From positions 67,327,043 through 67,391,042 of the forward strand of contig OW799234.1 of assembly GCA_941918925.1 (NCBI GenBank): 64,000 nucleotides of DNA, given 5' to 3'. This DNA comes from Phyto melanocephala. Taxonomy: Eukaryota; Arthropoda; Insecta; Diptera; Rhinophoridae. Under the pieces are notes generated by a model, which saw nothing but the letters and a program-made list of their open reading frames with translations, had not been told where the DNA came from and made no database searches. A program made the position numbers and the translations under genes. Of the stretch, positions 21,840 through 34,084 are shown in pieces. Each line of letters opens with the position of its first letter. Position 1 is the first letter of the stretch.

Positions 21840-22135
21840 TGCGTAAGTCATTCTGTGTGAAATTTCAATAATATTCATTTCTGACCCCATAAAGTATGTA
21901 TATATTTTCTAAAAGATTATGAATAGGGGAGTCGATTAAGCATATTCCGTTTGTCAGTGTGTATGTTGAAATCAGTTTTTTGAAGCCCCCTGACATTTTC
22001 ATGTCCTGCGATTAGCATACAAATTTCAGAAATATTTGGAAGCATATTGGTATTGAAAATCAGCACAATCGCCATTTACATGTCTGAGGTATGAGCAAAT
22101 AAATACGACTAACTCTGTTTTTTTTTACTTGTTTT
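21840..22135 (-). mobile_element. Family A repeat, copy 2 (eroded)
   Basis: Plus-strand text has ATTTCTGACCCCATAAAGTA, GGGGAGTCGATTAAG, TGTGTATGTTGAAATCA and AATCAGCACAATCGCC, in the order of the 48.0-48.3 kb copy, and ends with TTACTTGTTTT, the reverse of the cap start. The cap hairpin and the outer end are lost. Confidence 0.6.
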
Positions 22136-22662
22136 ACAACAAAAGCTTGAAATGTTCAGCCTAAGAATGAAACTATTTATAGATATACAGTCATGTTGCA
22201 GAACACAATTTCCATCGAAAAATTTTTCAATCTTCAAAGTCGTCTTTTCATAAAACAAAATATGAAAAATTATTTTGGAATGAAACCATTTAAAATCTTC
22301 AAAGTGAAATTGCTAATTTTAATAATTTATTAAAAAAATATTAATGAAACTAAGTAAAAGTGAAAGGTATGTTTAATGATTACAACGACTTGTTAAGCGT
22401 TTAGTTAATTCTAGTATATAAACATTTAAATTTTTACACGAAATAATAATAATCTCAATGCAAATAGCGACAACAATAATGATAGTGGCCCTTAAATGAA
22501 TTTAATTTTCAATTATTTACCACCAAACATGTCTTAAAAGGACATTCGTGCATTCTTTGTTACTTTCGGTGAAGTGGAATCATGTAAATTAATTAGGGAC
22601 AAAGTAACAAGTCAGTTATTTGCCACAACAAATCAAGTAAATTTAATTAAATTTTTTTAATT
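22136..22662. other. Unrecognised AT-rich stretch
   Basis: No gene, RNA or transposon end recognised. Confidence 0.4.
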
Positions 22663-23344
22663 ACTAGAAAAGCCCTGCTCGCGTTGCTACGCCCCTTAAT
22701 GAATATAAATGCATTCTAAATTTTAATTGAATATCAAGTGCAAGAAGCTAAAAATTATAACTTATTTCTTATGGGCATGGCACTGTCCACTTTTCTAATC
22801 ACAAAATTGTAAAGTCATGAAAGCTCAATATGTGTGCAAAGTTTCAGAAAAATTGGTCTAGTGCAAGTACCTCAAAATTATAACCTTTTTTTATGGCCCT
22901 GCCCACTTTTCTAATCACGAAATTATATAGCTTATGACAGCTTAATATGTGTATGCAAAGTTTCAGAAAAATCGATCTAGTGCAAGTAGCTAAAAATGAT
23001 AACTTATTTCTTATGGGCGTGGCACTGCCCATTTTTCTAATGACAAAATTATAAAGTCATGACAGCTCAATATGTGTGGAAAATTCCAGAAAAATCGGTT
23101 AAGTGCAAGTACCTCAAACTTAGAACTTTTTTTATGGGCGTGGCCCTGCCCACTTTTCTAATCACGAAATGATAAAGTCATGACAGGTCAATATATGTGC
23201 AAAGTTTCAGAAAAATCGGTCAAGTGCAAGTAGCTAAAAATGATAACTAATTTTTATGGGACAAAGTTTAAGTCCGATCGGTTTTACAGTTTCGGAGTCT
23301 ATAGCTAACACACACACACAGAGTTTCACTTTTATATATATAGA
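22663..23344 (-). mobile_element. Non-autonomous Helitron, family C, with 120-bp units
   Basis: On minus it starts TCTATATATATAAAAGTGAA (right side) and ends in CTAGT (left side) behind AGCAACGCGAGCAGGGCTTT. In between are about five tandem copies of a roughly 120-bp unit with TATGGGCGTGGCACTGCCCA, TTTTCTAATCACGAAATTAT and CAATATGTGTGCAAAGTTTC. No coding. The minus ORF over it is a by-product of the repeats. Confidence 0.8.
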
Positions 23345-23468
23345 TACTCTAGGTCAAAGTCTTGGACGTCGCTGAACAAGCCAATAGTTTCTTCAGTGGT
23401 TTACGTCAGCAAAATAAAATTAAATCAACCACCAGTATTTTAGTTTTTATAATCTGTTTAATATACAG

Positions 23469-23689
23469 GTTTCTATGGCCCGTCCTAGTTTTGAATTAAT
23501 AAAAGGTGTTAATTTAAATGTAACTGGTCTTCCCAAAATTGGCCCGCATACCTTATCCATATGGGAAAATAATTACCTTAAGAATATTATGCGACAATAT
23601 AACGGGTAAGTGATGGACATATTTATACTCACGTATTTGATTTATCTTTTAGTGGAAGTATTGCCACTTTATATATTTTTTTGTGCTAA
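23469..23689 (+). CDS. Candidate spliced host coding segment
   Basis: After an acceptor (TTTAATATACAG, ending 23468) an open stretch has ATG at 23475: MARPSFELIKGVNLN, LPKIGPHTLSIWENNYLKN, IMRQYNG. It runs to a consensus donor GG|GTAAGTG at 23606. A further acceptor TTTATCTTTTAG ends at 23652, giving a 47-bp intron (short for a fly) and a tail of about 11 codons to TAA 23687-23689. Not a recognised family and not repeated elsewhere in the window. It lies just outside Helitron C. Alternatively the first block is an internal exon whose true next exon is elsewhere. Confidence 0.35.
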
Positions 23690-24129
23690 CCAACCAAACA
23701 TGTATAAAGTAGGGCATATTAAAGTGGTGTTGCTTTTGATCGTAAGTTTTTTTCGTTTTGTTATGCACAAGGCATCCATACTTGTTTTGAAAAGCAGAGA
23801 AATTAAAATTAAAAGTCTATCGGAATCGCACATTTATATTCAGAGCCATTTCGATCGAAATGTGTGACATGCCTGATAATATGACCCCAGAGATATACGT
23901 TAAAAATTTTTTTACCAATCGGCCACTAATCGGCAAAGTTATAGTTAAGAGTTCTTTGGAAAAATATGTACTTTTTTTAATACATTAAATTTTTCAAGTT
24001 CCTAAATAGTTTCTGGCCACATAAAATTAGAAAACATGGTCTGAAAAATCATTTCTCAGAAAAACTAATAAATCGGTTTGAAACTAACTGAGATATAAGC
24101 ACTGAAAAATAACTGATTCGGTATGTTTT

Positions 24130-24580
24130 CTAAAATTTACGCACGAGAATCAATTTTCCCCGTTTCTATACCACCAAAACAGCCAGTACTTATGTCAAAT
24201 GAAAGCGCTTGACAAGCTTATATAGCAAATATATATGAGTCCAATATAGAGGTTATGTCTGGGTCCCATTTAACTTCACATAATTGATATTAAATGAAAG
24301 GGCTTGACCAGTAGAATATAGTTAATTGTTGAAAAATGGCAAATAATTTTTTTCTTAATCCCATCAATATGGGTTTATACCCATATACAATGGCTTGACT
24401 TTCAGTTAGTCAGTTATCTATGTAAAAATTCAAAATCAAAGATGGCCTATAACATTAAACATGATGGTGAAAAAATGTAGAAAAACTAGTTTTTCAAAAA
24501 TTTTATATAGAACAACATGACCTCTCTTAAAATCAATAATCAAATTATACCTCAGAATTCGCATATAACACACCTCGGTA
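24130..24580 (-). repeat. Eroded family A interior, inverted to copy 3
   Basis: Blocks AATGAAAGGGCTTGACCAGT, AGAATATAGTTAATTGTTGA, CCCATCAATATGGG and AAAATCAAAGATGGC match the reverse complement of the interior of the 25.0-26.05 kb element. No cap or terminus preserved. Confidence 0.5.
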
Positions 24581-25017
24581 GACATCTAGACAGGTAGACA
24601 TCTAGACTGGGGTTTAACGTGAAAATAGCATATAGAAGAAAATTAACTTAAATAAAACTAAAAGCAATTCGATATAACTGCCCTATTGAAAGAAATTCTG
24701 TTCTTAGTCTTGATTGCTAACTTTTCCTTAACAACTCTACTTTAAAGACAATTTGGCACTACGGTACTCAATTATGCGACAGTGCCTCGGCATCTTTTAT
24801 TGAAACAATTCAAAAGGCGACAAATTAAAATTCTTCGAATAATTGCATGACATAAGTTGATGACATACATACATATGTGAACAAAAATCGTAAAGGTAAA
24901 CATTTTCATCAGACACTAGCAAGATATAAAATAAAATAAAGTATAAGAATAATAAATTATTGTTCGTTCATAAGTTTCAATTGATAAAAAAAATATTAAA
25001 AAAAAAATTTAAAAAAA
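24581..25017. other. Unrecognised stretch with short direct repeat
   Basis: TAGACATCTAGAC occurs twice in succession (about 24588-24615). No gene recognised. Confidence 0.4.
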
Positions 25018-26053
25018 AACAAGTAAGAGTGCTATATTCGGCCGTGACGAGTCTGATAATAACCTTCACCATCATGTACACAGGTATCTCACCTTTATTT
25101 CATGCTATATGCCATTTTTGCTTATTATTTCCGACGCCATCCTTGATTTTGAATTTTAATGCAGTTAACTTAAATAAACTATTCAAGCCCTTTAATTAGA
25201 TACCCATATTTATAAGGTTAAACAATTTTTTTTTTAAATTAAAATTAATTCAAATTTAAAATTTATTTATCTTGGATTTTAAATTTTTTAATATTTTACT
25301 GTATTCTGTATTCTAAGTCAAACCCTTTAATTTGATACTCATTTTGATGGGGTTAGAAAATTTTATCCGCCGTTTTGTTTTAGACGCCATCTTGGATTTT
25401 ACAATTTTTAATAATTTACTATATTCTACTGGCCAAGCCCTTTTATTTGACACCAATATTGAGGGTGTTCAAGAAGTTACATTTTAAAATACCACATTCG
25501 ACCCATATATAGATTTAATGTTAGTCATTTTGTAGTGGCGGGCAGCATGAATTTTAATTTTTTATAGTGCATATATGGCGCTAGTCAAATCCTTTCAAAA
25601 GATACCAATATTCACTCTCTCTTGGTTGTCTAGAAGCTGGAAAAAATTGATTTTCGTTTGTAAATTTTTGGAATATATATATTTTTTTTTAAATATTTGC
25701 CTATAACTCTACCGACTAGAGTCAGATTAGTCGAAAAATTTTCACGAATATCTTTAGAGGCATATTATATCTATGGCAGAAAAATTTTAATTTTGATGGT
25801 AAAAATATGAGAAAGACAGAGGCAGTCGTATTTTTTTGCTCATATCTCAGAAAGCTATGAGAGACTTGTGCTAAATTTCAATAGCGATTCATTCCCGGAT
25901 ATTTTCAAAAGATTAATATCATACACAGATCTAAGGAACATATGGTTGCTTGCAAAAGTAGATTTCAACCAACACACGGACAGACGGCCAGGGCTTAATC
26001 GACTCCTCTATTTATAAGCTTTCAGAAATGTGCACCACAGGTGAAGGGTATAC
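25018..26053 (+). mobile_element. Family A repeat, copy 3 (long form)
   Basis: Cap AACAAGTAAGAGTGCTATAT, hairpin ATTCGGCCGTGACGAGT (worn), then AACCTTCACCATCATGTACA. Far end CCACAGGTGAAGGGTATACA. The roughly 1-kb interior has three to four loosely repeated blocks of 'CCAAGCCCTTTTATTTGAYACC' type (core CAAGCCCTTT) and 'GACGCCATCTTGGATTTT'. It ends with ATCGACTCCTCTATTTATAA and GACAGACGGCCAGGGC, as in other copies. Confidence 0.75.
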
Positions 26054-26105
26054 AAATTAAGAGTTCTGTTAGATTGTAGCGGAGAACATTTGTTTAGTTT
26101 AGTTA

Positions 26106-26608
26106 TCTATATAAATAAAAATCAATGTGTGCTTGTATGTTAGTATGTTTGTTTGTGCTTTATAGACGGTTAAACGGCTGGACCGATTTCCTTGAACTTT
26201 TCACAGAATCTTTCTATATGTCCGGAAGGAACTATAGGCTATACTTTGGTTTAAAATTGTAAGTGGGCGGGGTGCCACGCCCTATTAAAGAATAAGTATT
26301 AAATATTATATATCACGAAAGTTAATGCAGCTAGAGTCTTCGAATTAAGTACGGTAAACTTTGACATTCACACGAACATTTGGGTTAAAAATGGGTGGAC
26401 TTGCAATAGTAGGCGTGGCTACATGAATTAAATACTAAAATTCGTATATTTGGAAAACGATATCGATTAGAGTAGTAAAATTTTGCAAAATCAAATAAAT
26501 AAAAATTTATGGAAAAAATGGGTGCATCAACAATAGTGGGCGTGGCACCTGCCATATGAATTAAATACTTAAATTTGGGGTGGCGAAGCACACCAGGTAT
26601 TAGCTAGT
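26106..26608 (+). mobile_element. Non-autonomous Helitron, family D, complete
   Basis: Starts TCTATATAAATAAAAATC and ends GGCGAAGCACACCAGGTATT then AGCTAGT, giving 5' TC and 3' CTAG with a GC-richer subterminal part. Two to three roughly 140-bp internal units (AATAGTGGGCGTGGCACCTG). Same family as 7242-7973. Confidence 0.75.
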
Positions 26609-26972
26609 AAAATTATATAAAGTACTATTAAAATAAAAAAGGTCCTCTTGTGTTGGCCATTAAATCTTTAATTACAATTTGGATTAATAGTCACTAATAA
26701 AAAAATCTATTTCCACAAATGTAGAAATTACAAAAAATACTTTAAAAATTCAATAAAATAAGCTTTTGTGTCGCCCATAAATAGCCAGACTCAATTACGT
26801 CAATGTTTAAGTGTCTTTAAAACATTGCGGTTGTAAACGAAAATGTCACCGAAAGACTAAAAGCATCAATGGATATGGATCTCTGCTGCATGCGGGCGCT
26901 TCTGATTTCAATTTACACAGTGGCATTGTTCAATCGCCTCCTCTAATCATAAGCTTTCGCACAATGTTTATA
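26609..26972. other. Unrecognised stretch between Helitrons
   Basis: No transposon end. A GC-richer block at about 26860-26945 (GCTGCATGCGGGCGCTTCTG) is open on plus (SINGYGSLLHAGASDFNLHS) but has no splice context. Confidence 0.3.
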
Positions 26973-27180
26973 TCTATATATACAAAAGTGAAACTCTGTC
27001 TGTGTGTGTGTACGAAAGCCGATAGGACTCAAGCTTTGGCAAGTTGTTACAAATATTCCAGGGAGTGTTTTAAGGTGGTAAAAAACGGGTGGGGCCACGC
27101 CCATAAAAAAAAGTTATAATTTTTAGCTTCTTGCACTTGCACATTAAGGGGCTTAGCATCGCGCGCCGGGCTTGGCTAGC
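26973..27180 (+). mobile_element. Short Helitron, family C
   Basis: TCTATATATACAAAAGTGAA at the start and GCATCGCGCGCCGGGCTTGG then CTAGC at the end. Only one internal unit remains (GGGGCCACGCCCATAAAAAA), 208 bp in total. Confidence 0.8.
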
Positions 27181-29084
27181 AGGGGTATAAAAATAAAGTC
27201 AACTTTAAATTGAATCGATGTATCACTGTGCACGTACAATTCCATTAATTTTGAAACTGAATGTATGTGCCAATGTTGCCACAGGGAAGTAAGATGTATG
27301 ATGTTTTTATTTTTTGTATTTGTCACACAGTTTCTTTTGATAATAATAGATATCACTGTTTGTTCTCAATATCAACTATAAGACTAAAAATTTGTAGAAT
27401 TTCTTTATGTGAGCAATGAACGTGTATGCACGTAAATATTTTCTATACAAGTAATCTATGTAAGTGTTCTATGTAATTATATACATATGCATGTAGTTGT
27501 GAGTGTCTAACACACAATTGCATTGGAAAATTTCATTTAAGTTATTTATGATTTTCAGTTCATGAGAAAATTCTATTCTATCGAAATGATTATTGTGTTG
27601 TTGTTATAAATTGCGGAGGAAATTTATGTGCTGTTAAGTCACTTACAATTGCTTGCTCTCTTTCACCTTTACACAACTTCACACTCTCTGCTCAGCATTC
27701 AATTGATTTATTTTGTGCACAGTTGGACATGTATTCTACTTAATGCACCTGTTATTTGCAAATGATAATGATGATGATGAAAATATTGATGCTGATAATT
27801 ATAACGACGACAATAATAGCCAAGTCATTTATTAATTTAATTTAGGTATTGTTTTACAGCATTGTTAATTGAAATATTGAGAACATTTATACATGTACAC
27901 TAACATATTCTGTGACTGTTTATGACAAGTGTACATGAATATTTTGGGTCTTGAAGAGCCATGTCTGAGCATGTTTTAATGTTGTGTTGATAAATTTTTG
28001 TCTTATTCTTTATTATTAAATTATTAATTGATTTATACATGGCACTATAGTGCATTTAGTTATAAATATCAAATGAATATTTGTTTTGTTAATCACCATT
28101 GAATCTGTGTGTAATATTCGTTTGATTTGTGTACGGTTTGCTGGAATTATTCGTAATTAATAGCAGGTGGAAATTTATGAAGTTTATAAAATAATTACTG
28201 TAATTGATATGAACAGCCATTGTTAATTTGAGATTAAGAGCTATAATATTAACCAGGTAATTAAGGTTTAGAAATGTTTTTAAATAATAATATGAATGCA
28301 TGTATTATAATGCAAATAAAATTCGTAGAGAACATTTATGTCCCTGCAAATATTGTAATTTAATAGTAGTATTGTTTTTTCTGTTAAACCTAGAAATTTT
28401 GTTTCTCTAACCGACTTTGCAATATTTAAATATTGGCACATAATTAAGTTCGCTCAGACAGATCCTTGCAGAGATGACCAATGAAAAAGATGGTTTCTAT
28501 TTAACTTTTCCTTGATTTTTTTAAAGAATCAAACAAAAAAAAACTTTTACAGTTGGGTCGAACATTATGTAAACAATGGTTTAAATGATATCTGTGGCAA
28601 GTAGGAAAAACTGCTCATGTCCGTTTTTAAGATTTTTCATGAAAGCACTTTTAAAGTGTTGAGTTGATTTTTATAAATTTATTGCCCTCACAAATAAAGA
28701 CTATTATATGAATTCCACGCACAGTAAACAGTATATCGGTTTTCTTAAATATATTTAATTTAATTGTGATCTAATATAAGTTATTATTCTAAATAAAATT
28801 ATTCGTTGAAAAACAATAGGCAGTAAGTTTTAAATACGCCATAACTTTCTGTTAAGTTGACCGAAATCGTTGCAAATTCGCCTAAAGTAAATCTTAATTT
28901 ACGGAATCGCAATAGTGTTATTACTTCAATTTTAGCTTATGTCGACTTAACAAGTTAATATTTTTTGCCATAAATTTTAACAGGTAAAAATTTAAATTTT
29001 TTGTATTTATATTTAAATCAACATGTCTTGTCTTAAATAAACATGTCCTTAAGAACAATTTAACCCCTTTCGAGATGTACGTGG
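27181..29084. other. AT-rich non-coding stretch, no transposon recognised
   Basis: About 1.9 kb without recognisable coding or mobile sequence. GATGATGATG-type runs near 27769-27780. One of the few long parts with unique-looking sequence. Confidence 0.5.
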
Positions 29085-29680
29085 TGAAGAATTTGAAATG
29101 CCTATTGGCGTAATAACACTCAACTCTAGAAAATATAATCTTCTTGTGCAGATTGCCGGGCAGTTGCAAATAACCTGTTCAACGGTTTCATCATCAATAT
29201 CGCAAAACCAGAACTTCCCTAAATTCGACGTTCCAGTTTTACTAAAATGGCATATTAGAATAAAATGTTCAGTCAGAAAACCTGATAATATCCTTAGCCT
29301 AACATTTTCCTAAGCCAATCGCCAGTAAGAAGCAAGCTAGCATCAAAGATGGAGGAAGTTCACCCTTAATATAACATTAAGTTACACCACAAAAAGATTC
29401 CGGGCCAATCATAAGACGGCTCACCAGATGTTCATGACCAACATGGACGTCGTAACCTGGACCCCAAAGCAGTGTAACAGAGTTGTAAATGTCAAGGCAA
29501 TTAAGGACGACAACACATTAATGCTTTAAAGTCGAGTTGACATCCTAAGCCATCAGAGCTTGGCGATTCAAGGAGATATAAAATGCTGGCGCTCCCTAAA
29601 TTTATTCTCAAAGATCCATAGGCACTGATAAATGGCATAAATATCAGCCTGAAATATCAAAGAGTATTTTTCCATAGGCA
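29085..29680 (-). pseudogene. Non-LTR retrotransposon RNase H/3' relic
   Basis: Minus-strand translation, with frame changes, gives QADIYAI-QCL and a SD-QAAL-like block (RNase H), VGHEHLVSRLMIGPESFCGV (29.36-29.44 kb), then LTEHFILICHFSKTGTSNLG and a cysteine motif DIDDETVEQVICNCPAICTR (about 29140-29230). This order, RNase H followed by an LTGH...-CNCPA zinc-like tail, is that of R1/jockey/I-type elements. Reverse transcriptase and ORF1 are absent. Stops and frameshifts throughout. Confidence 0.65.
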
Positions 29681-29879
29681 GTGATTTTATTAAAAAAAAA
29701 AATAAAAATTAATATAAAAATAATATATAATACTGTTGTATACAACTTTTGATTTCACTTCAATATCAGCATGACGTAACTAATTTATCTGTCAATTTTA
29801 AATTCAATTATGTGTAAGTGTTGTTTAGATGTCCTAAATGACAGCTTTTTTTTTACTTTGAGGTATAAATCCAGCTAAA

Positions 29880-30240
29880 TATGATGTGCCTTGTGACCTG
29901 TGACATAAGAAAACCCCACATGATGTAGCCTAACAGGGTAAATCTCACTATCCCACCTCAGATCCAGTTCAGATAATTATGCCCGAAATCGTTCAAGCAA
30001 AATTTTCAGTGTGGCACGTAACGCTGTCCTGTTGAAATTAGTTGGTTGAAATAACATTAGTGTTCACATACTTCAATTCAGACGACAATAAGTTGGTCAT
30101 CTTCGAGCCTTAGCAATTGTCGTTGATGGCCTGCCTAACATCGTTTTCGTTTATTGTCTTATATTTGTTGACGTGCTCATTTATCTAGAAATTACTGAAG
30201 ACAATTTTTGTGAAGATAAGATTCGGCTTGCATCTGGCAT
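29880..30240 (-). pseudogene. Mariner transposase relic
   Basis: Minus translation in shifting frames shows EHVNKYK (for YVNKQNC, about 30160-30183), FQQDSVTCHTENFA (second block, about 30010-30037) and PLGYIMWGF (third block, about 29905-29935, the aspartate changed to glycine). The first aspartate is lost. Heavily mutated. Confidence 0.6.
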
Positions 30241-30798
30241 TTGACAAAACAATTTTATCCTGATAATTTTGCAAAAAAGGCTAACAAATGGCAAAACGTT
30301 CAACAGATATAGGTTTTAATTTGTTCCAATATTCCCCCTTCACATACGTTTACATATAATAGATATGACTTTAGCAAACTTTGAAGAAATTTCGCATTTT
30401 CCTAAAACGTAAACCTGTTTAGTATAAAACTGCATTAGTACTATACTGGATGGGCCAAAAGTCACAAATGCGTTTAAAAATTAAATATATGTTTTCTTTG
30501 AATGATATCAATAGTATCCAAGTGGCGACTGCCATTTTCATCAATTCCAGTTTTAATGTTGTGCTTTAGCTTTTGTATAGTTTGGGACTTGTTAACATAA
30601 GCTCGTGCTTTACGATAACCTTATAAAAAATAATCAGGGTGAGTAAAATCTGGTGACAATGCTAATAAACTGAAATCTAAATTTCTTGTCAACTTCAGTT
30701 AGTAAAATTTGAAAAAGTAAAATTCTATCACTTTGGCTAATTTTTCAGTCGTTAAATTCTTCACAGTTGTCTGGTCAGATTTGAATGAACATGAAGGA

Positions 30799-31514
30799 TG
30801 TCTTAATAAGAATGCACTTTTTAAATTTAATGGGGACCACTACTATGCGTCCGGGAGCATAAACCACCAGACCATAGAAAGGGTCGGTTATTAGTTCACT
30901 GTATAATGGAGCAAAATACGACTTAAAAAAACTCTTCTTCTTCAATAGACAGCTTTTTTATTTGAATGGTTTCGTGAATACACGAAATCCTCGAATTTCA
31001 AAAAATTCACACAACCAACAACTATCTGGTACGGATTTTGGTCAGACGGCTTATTGAGTTCTTTCCTTTTTTTAGTAATGGGGTCGAAATGGCAACTACT
31101 TTGAAGGCGTTCATTACAAGAGCATGATAACGGGATTAACTGGGCAGCATGAATCTGAGTTTAAACAGGAAGCTGCTACCTGCTACAACGCGCATCAAAA
31201 AATCCATTTACTGCTGCAATGATTTTCAGAACAAATTATTTAAAAAAATTGTAATGTCAGCTTTATGAAAATAAACCAGAACAGATACGCTTCCTGAGCT
31301 CAAGTCTGAAATTTAACGCATCATCGGTAAGATAAAACCACATTTGTGTAAAAAAATCATGAAAAATTTCATCATAGCCACGAGAGCCATTTGACAGATA
31401 TTTTATTCCATCCTTAATTGAAACATGTATTCTATACAATCTAGGAAAAAAAATTATAACTTAGAAGATACGTGTCTTCATATTAAAATGAAAAAGTGCA
31501 TTCTTACTAAGACA
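30799..31514 (+). mobile_element. Mariner-like element, deleted, with 24-bp TIRs
   Basis: TGTCTTAATAAGAATGCACT plus TTTT at 30799-30822 is inverted as AAAA then AGTGCATTCTTACTAAGACA at 31491-31514. A decayed plus-strand transposase lies inside. The 716-bp length indicates loss of the N-terminal half. The TA duplication is not clear. Confidence 0.65.
30945..31425 (+). pseudogene. Mariner transposase catalytic relic
   Basis: Blocks in order: WYGFWSDG (for VWCGFWSGG), GNYFEGVHYKSMITGLTG, EFKQEAATCYNAHQKIHLLL (for FQQDGATCHTA..), SEQII, then after frame changes LPELKSEI-RIIGKIKPHL and KKIMKNF near the C-terminus. The second aspartate is replaced by E in QEAAT, and the third block is missing. Not functional. 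Confidence 0.65.
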
Positions 31515-33324
31515 CTATTTATATTCGAACCAAACAATGTTTATATTTATATTATAGATATTTAGTGCTTTTGGATTGCATTCCTTTTTTCGCTCGAAAA
31601 TTTCCTAAAATAGACTTTACATAAGTACTTGCATAAAATCTTGTAACTTGACGATACTCTCCAAAATTATGGTGAAAAGTGCTATTTAAATTTTAATACT
31701 AAAAAGATAAATTAAATCAGTTTACTAAGTCCTTTTAAAAATATTTCTGATTTCCCTTTATGACACACAAAAAAAAAAACAAAAACATATAACCACATTA
31801 GTTTCAAATTACTAAAATCTAAATATTTGTTAGATTCCATTGAAACCCCAAAATACAAAAATTGTTATATAATAAAAAAGATAAATAAACAAGAAAAAAC
31901 AATTATATTTAACAAACAATGTATAAAACACTGACACACACACTCAAATATGTTGAATATATGCTGTGTTTTTCATTTATGAATTAAAAGGCGGCACCGC
32001 ATAAAATTAATATTTTATAATTGTAAATAATTCATGTGGTTTTGTTTAACCATTGTCATGAATATAAATCATAATACATGTGCATACATACATACATACA
32101 TACATACAAACAGACATGCATATAATAAAAACAATAACATAATTTCAATGCACTAAAAAGCAGAAAAATCAAACTAAAAACAAAATGAATATACCCCCAC
32201 CATTTTTTTGGTGGAGGGTATAATATTAGAAAAATAAATATTTAAATTTTATAAATGTAACAGGGACGAAAATATACAATTCATTTAATAGCCAGAACGA
32301 ATAAGTTTAAAAGCTTTAATTGTTTTATCAATAAAGTACAGTATTTTGAGAAATTTAATTTATGAATTTAATTTATTGCTGGCTTAGTTATTAGCAAATA
32401 AGAGAAGTTTCCCAAATATGGAAGATTTTAAATTTCTGTACCCCAATCAACGATGTTTCCATACTAAATAAAATATATGTTTTAAACCTTAACCTTTACA
32501 ACTAAAAAATAAATGTGTTTTTAAAAATGATTATATATTAATACAAAACGGTGCTCACAAAGATAAACCGCCTAACTCAACTTAAAAGAGAAACGAGTTT
32601 TATGTTCTATCGTGATGTAGAAAATAGACTTTGTTTTTGCCTCAAACTGCCATTTTTCTTTCACTTTGACTTCAGTCGCTTTGAGGTCTCTTAACATTAT
32701 TAATGAGCACCAAATGTACTTGATTTATTATTTTTACAATATTTTATTTTATTAAAACACACTAAGTAGAATTAGGTTATTCACGCTAAATAAATTATCA
32801 CGTCTATTAAAGGACACAAAAACATATCAGCCATTCCTCAGCCACTTTTAATTTGCAATAATCGTTTAGGTCCATTTAAACTACACAGAGGAAACAGTAT
32901 CGGTTGTGAGCTCCGCCATTGTTGCCTATCGAATAGTTTAGTTGTGATAGTAGAATTTTATTATTATATCGACAGAATTTCTTTTCGGAATATAAATAAG
33001 TAGTCAGCACTAATAAATTATGATTCTTGCAATAGAAATTTTATAATCGCAAATGAAAAGTTCGCTTGCAGGAGCTAAGCCATTCGATTGGCAACGAATA
33101 TGATTCTCTGTTTTCTGGGTCTAAAAATAAAAAATAAAATCTTACGTTCCTATTCATACAAATATTTTATTTTTAGTTTAAAGTTTACATTAATTATTAA
33201 ACTATTTTTATAGTATAACACAGTTATAAGATTTATTATTTATAAACATTTAGTAAAACAAAATTAGCTCTTAAACGATTTTTTTACTACTGTACTTGCA
33301 TATTGACAACACAGTATATGAGTA
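31515..33324. other. AT-rich non-coding stretch with small repeats
   Basis: (CATA)n run at about 32085-32109. An isolated family B terminal hairpin, CCCCCACC-ATTTTTTT-GGTGG, with AGGGTATAAT at 32190-32223. No gene recognised. Confidence 0.5.
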
Positions 33325-34080
33325 ATTAATATGAGTATAAGTATGAGTATAAGTATGAGTATAAGTATGAGTATAAGTATGAGTACAAGTATGAGTATAA
33401 GTAAGAGTATAAGTATGAGTATAAGTATGAGTATAAGTATAAGTATGAGTATAAGTATGAGTATACGTATAAGTATGAGTATAAGTATGAGTATAAGTAT
33501 GAGTGTAAGTATGAGTATAAGTATGAGTATAAGTATGAGTATAAGTATAAGTATGAGTGTAAGTATGAGTATAAGTATGAGTATAAGTATAAGTATGAGT
33601 ATAAGTATGAGTATATGTATAAATATGAGTATAAGTATGAGTATGAGTATAAGTATGAATATAAGTATGAGTATAAGTATGAGTATAAGTATGAGTATAA
33701 GTATGAGTATAAGTATGAGTATAAGTATGAGTATAAGTATGAGTATAAGTATGTGTATAAGTATTAGTATAAGTATTAGTATGAGTATAAGTATGAGCAT
33801 AAGTACTAGTATGAGTATAAGTATGAAGATGAGTATGAGCATAAGTATGAGTATAAGTATGAGTGTAAGTATGAGTATAAGTATGAGTATATGTATAAGT
33901 ATAAGTATGAGTATAAGTATAAGTATTAGTATAAGTATTAGTATAAGTATGAGTATAAGTATTAGTATGAGTATAAGTATGAGTATAAGTATGAGTATAT
34001 GTATAAGTATGTGTATAAGTATGAGTATAAGTATGAGTATAAGTATGAGTATAAGAATAAATATAAGTATAAGTATATAA
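33325..34080. repeat. Satellite-like array of AGTATAAGTATG units
   Basis: About 750 bp made of a 12-bp unit AGTATAAGTATG (itself two related 6-mers, AGTATA and AGTATG) with scattered changes such as AGTGTAAG, AGTATTAG and AGTACAAG. Because the period is a multiple of three and lacks stops, long open frames exist on both strands (a Met-Ser-Ile-Ser repeat on plus, an Ile-Leu repeat on minus). These are products of the repeat, not genes. Confidence 0.95.
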
Positions 34081-34084
34081 ATTA

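Noticed and set aside
22750..23280. Regular repeats with spacers, CRISPR-like at first sight
   Set aside because: Whole 120-bp units repeat with no unique spacers, inside a Helitron; the genome is eukaryotic.
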